From the NCBI GenBank assembly GCA_008080745.1, contig SHMX01000006.1, forward strand, positions 62,001-126,000: a stretch of 64,000 nucleotides of DNA, in the 5' to 3' direction. The stretch's first letter is position 1, and the number at the start of each line of letters is the position of its first letter. Source of the stretch: Candidatus Thorarchaeota archaeon (GTDB lineage: Archaea > Asgardarchaeota > Thorarchaeia > Thorarchaeales > Thorarchaeaceae). Under the pieces are notes generated by a model, which did not search any database, had not been told where the DNA came from, and saw only the letters and a list, made by a program, of their open reading frames with translations. Both the position numbers and the translations under genes were made by a program. Of this stretch, positions 62,610-64,000 are shown piece after piece.

Positions 62610-63752
62610 ATGGAAAAATTGAGCGTGTTCGGGATAATCCATAAATTCCGGAAACCGATTGTTGTTTCTTTGGTTATATGGAGTCTTTTTGTACCTGTAG
62701 TTGATGGAATCATCGTACAGAGAGATAGAAACCGGAATATGCTCTATGGTGAGTTATTCTGGAGCAGGGGATTTGGTGTCTATGACTTGACAGATGAAGA
62801 TCTGAATAATACAATCCCTAACGTACCAGAAGACCATCTATTGACTGACGTCTTGAATGTGACGTATGAATATCCAATAATCACGTTGATGTTTTTTGCA
62901 GGTATTGCTCTCATTGAACCAGGTGTATATGGACCACATTATTTAGCAAATTGGATTCTTATTTTGGTTTCCCATATGAGTATGGTTTTCTTTGTCTATC
63001 TAAGTCAAGATTATTGGAATAAAAAATGGTATCGACAGATATTCGGAGCATACTATTGTTTTGGATTATTTCTTACTGTTGGTTTTGCAAAAATAGAACC
63101 GTTTGTTGATCTTCTCTTTCTGATATCGATTTATTTCCTGAGGGAGAAAAAGTATGTACAAGCCAATATCTTGTTAGGTCTTGCATTTCAGACAAAATTA
63201 TACCCTGCCTATGCATATCCTTTCTTCTTTCTTTCCAATCCCACTGCTTCAATTGCATTTCTATTAACAGCAGGAAGTCTCACATTACCATTGATATTTG
63301 CTGGGGTTTCTAATGAATCCTTAGTCGCCCATCTGCTTAACAGCTCTAGCTATTCAGACATCATAACAAACCCATTTTATATTGGATGGATTTTTGAGAA
63401 TCCTCTCTCTATACTCGCACCTTTGACCTTATTTATTGCATTTCTATATTGTGTTCTTGAAACCAAGAGATGGCGAGGAATTCCAATAATACAACCTAAA
63501 TTTAGAATTCAAGAGCCAATGGCAGTATTGCTGTATCTTATCCCACTAGGTCTTGTCTTCTTGTCTTGGGTTTTGATTTGGTACTATGCTTGGTTCATTA
63601 CTGCCATTTTACTATTTGAGAGAGAAGTAAATGCTGAGAAATACAGGTACATTCTCATTGGTTTTGTAGCAGCACATATAGTAGGAGTAATAGTTAATCC
63701 AGGCTATTTTCTAACCGGACCACTTGAAGAGCTTCTAAGCCATTTCAAATAA
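62610..63752 (+). CDS. Polytopic membrane protein, GT-C glycosyltransferase-like
   Basis: 380 residues with about nine or ten hydrophobic helices. After the first helix an extracytoplasmic loop contains RDRNRNMLYGELFWSRGFGV and further on YEYPIITLMFF, resembling the loop and the P-x-x-x-x-F pattern of DUF2029/GT87 (PimE-like) and PIG-M-type mannosyltransferases; FQTKLYPAYAYPFFF also fits that group. It would transfer sugars from a lipid-linked donor outside the membrane. The acidic catalytic residue cannot be fixed by eye. Single gene, ATG 62610, with GAGGAAATG-like context. Confidence 0.65.
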   Translation: MEKLSVFGIIHKFRKPIVVSLVIWSLFVPVVDGIIVQRDRNRNMLYGELFWSRGFGVYDLTDEDLNNTIPNVPEDHLLTDVLNVTYEYPIITLMFFAGIALIEPGVYGPHYLANWILILVSHMSMVFFVYLSQDYWNKKWYRQIFGAYYCFGLFLTVGFAKIEPFVDLLFLISIYFLREKKYVQANILLGLAFQTKLYPAYAYPFFFLSNPTASIAFLLTAGSLTLPLIFAGVSNESLVAHLLNSSSYSDIITNPFYIGWIFENPLSILAPLTLFIAFLYCVLETKRWRGIPIIQPKFRIQEPMAVLLYLIPLGLVFLSWVLIWYYAWFITAILLFEREVNAEKYRYILIGFVAAHIVGVIVNPGYFLTGPLEELLSHFK

Positions 63753-63841
63753 GAGGATACTTTAGCATAATGCACAACCTTTTTGTCCAAGTAAGAATTT
63801 GATGGCTTGATTTCGTTGCTCATATAGCAAAAGACCTTAAT

Positions 63842-63858
63842 GGAGTTGAAACTCCTTT
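63842..63858 (+). terminator. Short hairpin after the GT-C-like gene
   Basis: GGAGT (63842-63846) pairs with ACTCC (63851-63855) over a TGAA loop, then TTTA. It lies 90 nt after the stop at 63752, so the assignment is tentative. Confidence 0.3.
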
Positions 63859-63889
63859 ACTAAATCTCAGGGTCTCTAGAAATAATCCC

Positions 63890-63898
63890 TTATAAAAC
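63890..63898 (+). promoter_or_regulatory. TATA element for the PIN-domain gene
   Basis: TTATAAAAC lies with its centre about 20 nt before the ATG at 63914. At the usual archaeal TATA-to-start distance, transcription would begin at or just before the ATG, implying a leaderless or nearly leaderless mRNA. Confidence 0.4.
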
Positions 63899-63913
63899 AG
63901 GAGTAGAAAATGA

Positions 63914-64000
63914 ATGCGCGTTTATCTCGATGCCAATTTCTTCATATCTGGTTTCTCAGACAGACCAAAAGACGTTTTTGTAATCAAAGAAGCTGCAGAA
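63914..64000 (+). CDS. PIN-domain protein, N-terminal fragment
   Basis: 29 codons run to the window end. MRVYLDANFFISGFSDRP has the first PIN-domain acidic residue, Asp6, in the usual YLDxNxF context, as in VapC toxins and archaeal PIN ribonucleases. An upstream ATG (63910) is in another frame and gives no such motif. The antitoxin or partner, if any, is not in the window: no small gene lies directly upstream on this strand. Confidence 0.65.
   Translation, partial: MRVYLDANFFISGFSDRPKDVFVIKEAAE

Noticed and set aside
1-64000. CRISPR arrays, tRNA and rRNA genes
   Set aside because: Intergenic regions were read for regularly spaced repeats and T-arm/anticodon patterns and none was found; a covariance scan could still reveal a divergent tRNA.

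Overview
The window is AT-rich archaeal DNA, most probably from an Asgard archaeon; Thorarchaeia would be my first guess, but the lineage is inference. The reasons are a threonyl-tRNA synthetase with the archaeal N-terminal editing domain, an ADP-forming acyl-CoA synthetase-type protein, a Ras/Rab-like small GTPase next to a protein with a roadblock/longin-like N-terminus, leucine-rich-repeat proteins, many GTG/TTG starts, and many secreted beta-helix proteins with C-terminal membrane anchors. I see no rRNA, tRNA, CRISPR array, insertion sequence or phage gene.

Layout. 1-3.1 kb: two small membrane or secreted proteins, a methyltransferase, and an NAD-salvage pair (nicotinamidase-like hydrolase plus nicotinate phosphoribosyltransferase). 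3.2-9.5 kb: a large surface beta-helix protein, an LRR protein, an O-methyltransferase and a membrane histidine kinase. 9.5-12.4 kb: a possible structured RNA, two small membrane proteins and a tandem pair of divergent serpin-like proteins. 12.6-17.1 kb: M29 aminopeptidase, Eis-like acetyltransferase and a small-GTPase operon. 17.3-25.1 kb: ArsB/NhaD-type transporter, secreted propeller-like protein, a GNAT gene with a frameshift, a DinB-like protein, a molybdopterin oxidoreductase with an inserted ferredoxin, and three paralogous membrane proteins with a shared unknown domain. 25.3-29.7 kb: a 1102-residue GNAT/beta-sandwich fusion and an extended SDR.

29.8-39.2 kb is a surface and signalling region. 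It holds a short beta-helix protein, a broken LamG/FnIII/transmembrane gene whose cytosolic part looks like UFL1-type winged-helix repeats, and four genes (34.05-39.2 kb). Three of those four share an undescribed-looking winged-helix-like domain, as a soluble form, a membrane-tethered form and the cytosolic tail of a beta-helix receptor-like protein. This cluster is my leading candidate for a new system: cell-surface recognition coupled to a cytosolic, possibly DNA-binding, module.

39.6-64 kb is mainly metabolic: a TRASH-type zinc finger, a disulfide oxidoreductase, an amidohydrolase, a ferric-reductase-like cytochrome, ThrRS, a saccharopine/lysine dehydrogenase-like enzyme, threonine ammonia-lyase, an orphan response regulator, a membrane alpha/beta hydrolase, pyruvate phosphate dikinase flanked by two paralogous secreted proteins, a PLP fold-type-II enzyme, a second LRR paralog, a TPR protein, the acyl-CoA synthetase-type protein, a GT-C-like membrane protein and a PIN-domain start. 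A GC-richer, hairpin-rich stretch at 50.80-51.01 kb is a good candidate for an unannotated structured RNA. All family assignments come from reading motifs; no database search was run.
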